From: Bradyrhizobium sp. SRL28
GTDB taxonomy: Bacteria > Pseudomonadota > Alphaproteobacteria > Rhizobiales > Xanthobacteraceae
Assembly (NCBI RefSeq): GCF_018596315.1
Contig: NZ_JAHEAG010000009.1
Coordinates: 1 to 64,000 of the forward strand
Length of the DNA: 64,000 bases
Reading direction: 5' to 3'
The notes under the pieces are model-generated. The model saw nothing but the letters and a program-made list of their open reading frames with translations, was not told the DNA's origin and ran no database searches. Shown here piece after piece: positions 63,017 through 64,000 of the stretch. A program made the position numbers and the translations under genes. The stretch's first letter is position 1, and each line of letters starts with the position of its first letter.

Positions 63017-63359
63017 ATGGCCATGCTTGAATGGAACACTCATCGTCAGCAGCTCAATGTCTGGATTGGCGAATTACCAAGCTTAACCCCGACACGGTCA
63101 AGGGCTATCAAGCCCTGACCGCCGCTGGTCACAACACAAATCTGCTCGGGCCGAAGACCCGTGAACTGATCTCGCTCGCGGTCGCCGTCACCGTCCGGTG
63201 CGACGGCTGTATCGCCGTGCACGCCGAAGCGGCGGCGCGTCACGGCGCTTCGCGGGTAGCGATCGCTGAGGTGCTCGGTGTTGCGACCACCGTCAATGCC
63301 GGTGCAGCCCTTGTCTATTCCAGCTGGACGCCCATGAGCAGGTCGCCGCTGCGCCATGA
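63017..63359 (+). pseudogene. AhpD/carboxymuconolactone-decarboxylase-like protein, two one-base deletions
   Basis: The start reads MAMLEWNTHRQQLNVWIGEL. After a missing base near 63076 comes KLNPDTVKGYQALTAAGHNT, RELISLAVAVTVRCDGCIAV and HAEAAARHGASRVAIAEVLG. After another near 63320 the end reads LDAHEQVAAAP before TGA. The CDGCIAVH-EAA--HGA segment is the redox/catalytic C-x-x-C...H motif of AhpD-like peroxidase partners. The reading frame that seems open to 63552 is therefore misleading. Confidence 0.7.
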
Positions 63360-63484
63360 TCCTCCGCGGCCATTGGCTCGTCCCCATTCTGGGAGGGTCG
63401 TGAAGCTTCGCGCGCATGCTGAAGTTTGCATCGACCGCACAGGCGCCGGAACTTGGGCACGTCTGTCGAACCAGCTCCCGTTGT

Positions 63485-64000
63485 TCAGGAAAGGGTCGAC
63501 GCATACGGACATGCAATTTCGACCACGCACCCAGACCCTGGAAGGATCGTGAATCGGAAGCCGTGCAACTTTACAATGGCGGCCACCAGGTTAAGGCCGA
63601 GACCCAGGCCTGGCGTGTGTTTTACTCTATCCGACCGGTAGAAACGCCTTAGGACCGCGTCACGCTCCCGTTCGCTGATGCCGAGACCGGTATCCCTCAC
63701 GCGCATGATATTCTCGCCTTTGCTGCGAAATAATTCGATCTCAACCTGCCCACCGGCGGGCGTAAACTTTATGGCGTTGTCGACGAGATTGGCCACCGCC
63801 TCGATAAGCAAGTCCCGGTCACCATGAGCGCTTAATTCATCAGCTGACTGGATCAGAAGGGCGACACCTTTGTCTTCCGCTATCGGCTCGTACATGTCGA
63901 CCACTTCGCGTGTGATTTCCGCCAACGCGACCGTGCCGAAGCCGGCCGACCGCTGACTTCTCTCGATTTCCGCAAGCCGCAGAATGGCGGTAATGATTGA
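63485..64000 (-). CDS. Sensor histidine kinase, C-terminal part (5' end beyond window)
   Basis: The frame is open to the window end. It shows the end of the HisKA region (ILRLAEIERSQRS), then the ATPase domain: N box LVDNAIKFTPAGG, G1 box VRDTGLGISERERD, F box RRFYRSDRV and G2 box PGLGLGLNLVAAIVKLHGF. The phosphorylated histidine lies outside. Closest in type to QseC/EnvZ-like membrane kinases. Its response regulator should lie upstream, outside the window. Confidence 0.85.
   Translation of the reverse strand, partial: SIITAILRLAEIERSQRSAGFGTVALAEITREVVDMYEPIAEDKGVALLIQSADELSAHGDRDLLIEAVANLVDNAIKFTPAGGQVEIELFRSKGENIMRVRDTGLGISERERDAVLRRFYRSDRVKHTPGLGLGLNLVAAIVKLHGFRFTILPGSGCVVEIACPYASTLS

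Noticed and set aside
63031-63552. A 173-codon frame that could be taken as an intact AhpD-like gene
   Set aside because: Its first 15 codons and everything after VYSS are out of the family frame; two indels explain it better.
1-64000. tRNA, rRNA or CRISPR array
   Set aside because: I looked for T-loop GGTTCGAAT-type segments with a matching acceptor, rRNA landmarks and regularly spaced repeats, and saw none.

Overview
The window is a GC-rich chromosomal segment of an alphaproteobacterium, most likely Bradyrhizobium or a close Nitrobacteraceae relative. The evidence is the many short secreted, zinc-ribbon and one-helix membrane proteins typical of that group, an extra RpoH-type sigma factor, IS30/IS5-like remnants, and dense GC3 coding on both strands. 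This assignment is inferred from recognition of families, not from a search. I see no rRNA, tRNA or CRISPR array.

Layout. 0-2 kb: end of an iron-permease-like gene, then a duplicated micro-gene module (four copies of one C-terminal tail, two copies of a 40-residue membrane peptide). 2-7.8 kb: frameshifted superoxide dismutase, Gly-rich secreted protein, DUF3050 protein, frameshifted AraC regulator, small genes. 7.9-13.6 kb: RND efflux pair (minus strand) divergent from a DmeF-type Co/Ni exporter. 13.8-25.5 kb: accessory zone with PepSY and DUF1259 proteins, IS30 and serine-recombinase wrecks, an MFS exporter, a ParB-like protein, Bfd, a bile-acid-symporter-like transporter and many decayed small genes. 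25.9-35 kb: Na+/H+ antiporter, TPR protein, extra rpoH, remnant of an FdhF/YdeP oxidoreductase, Ser/Thr-rich secreted protein. 35-39.4 kb: second RND adaptor/permease pair. 39.5-46.7 kb: PaoABC-like periplasmic aldehyde oxidoreductase operon with a cytochrome c, flanked by an intact and a decayed oxalate-decarboxylase-like bicupin. 47.3-56.8 kb: minus-strand cluster of a 3-hydroxyisobutyrate-dehydrogenase-like gene, aldo/keto reductase, cytochrome bd (CydAB), CydDC and an ArsB-like transporter. 57-64 kb: AraC regulator, porin, IS5 remnant, a thiosulfate:quinone oxidoreductase-like DoxDA unit, and the 3' part of a sensor kinase.

The main unexplained signal is a 19-bp partly palindromic box, consensus CTAAA-N4-AATTTARTGG. 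I count 23 sites at 19 loci, nearly all between genes and nearly all pointing toward the start of the adjacent gene, often 50-125 bp upstream. At four loci two boxes lie in tandem, 19-21 bp start to start. Genes behind it include the RND pump, MFS exporter, extra rpoH, cydDC, cupins, AraC, the Tat/DoxDA unit and many small secreted proteins. I infer an undescribed regulon, probably stress related.

A second signal is decay: more than ten small genes each carry a one-nucleotide indel, mostly deletions, while every long operon is intact.
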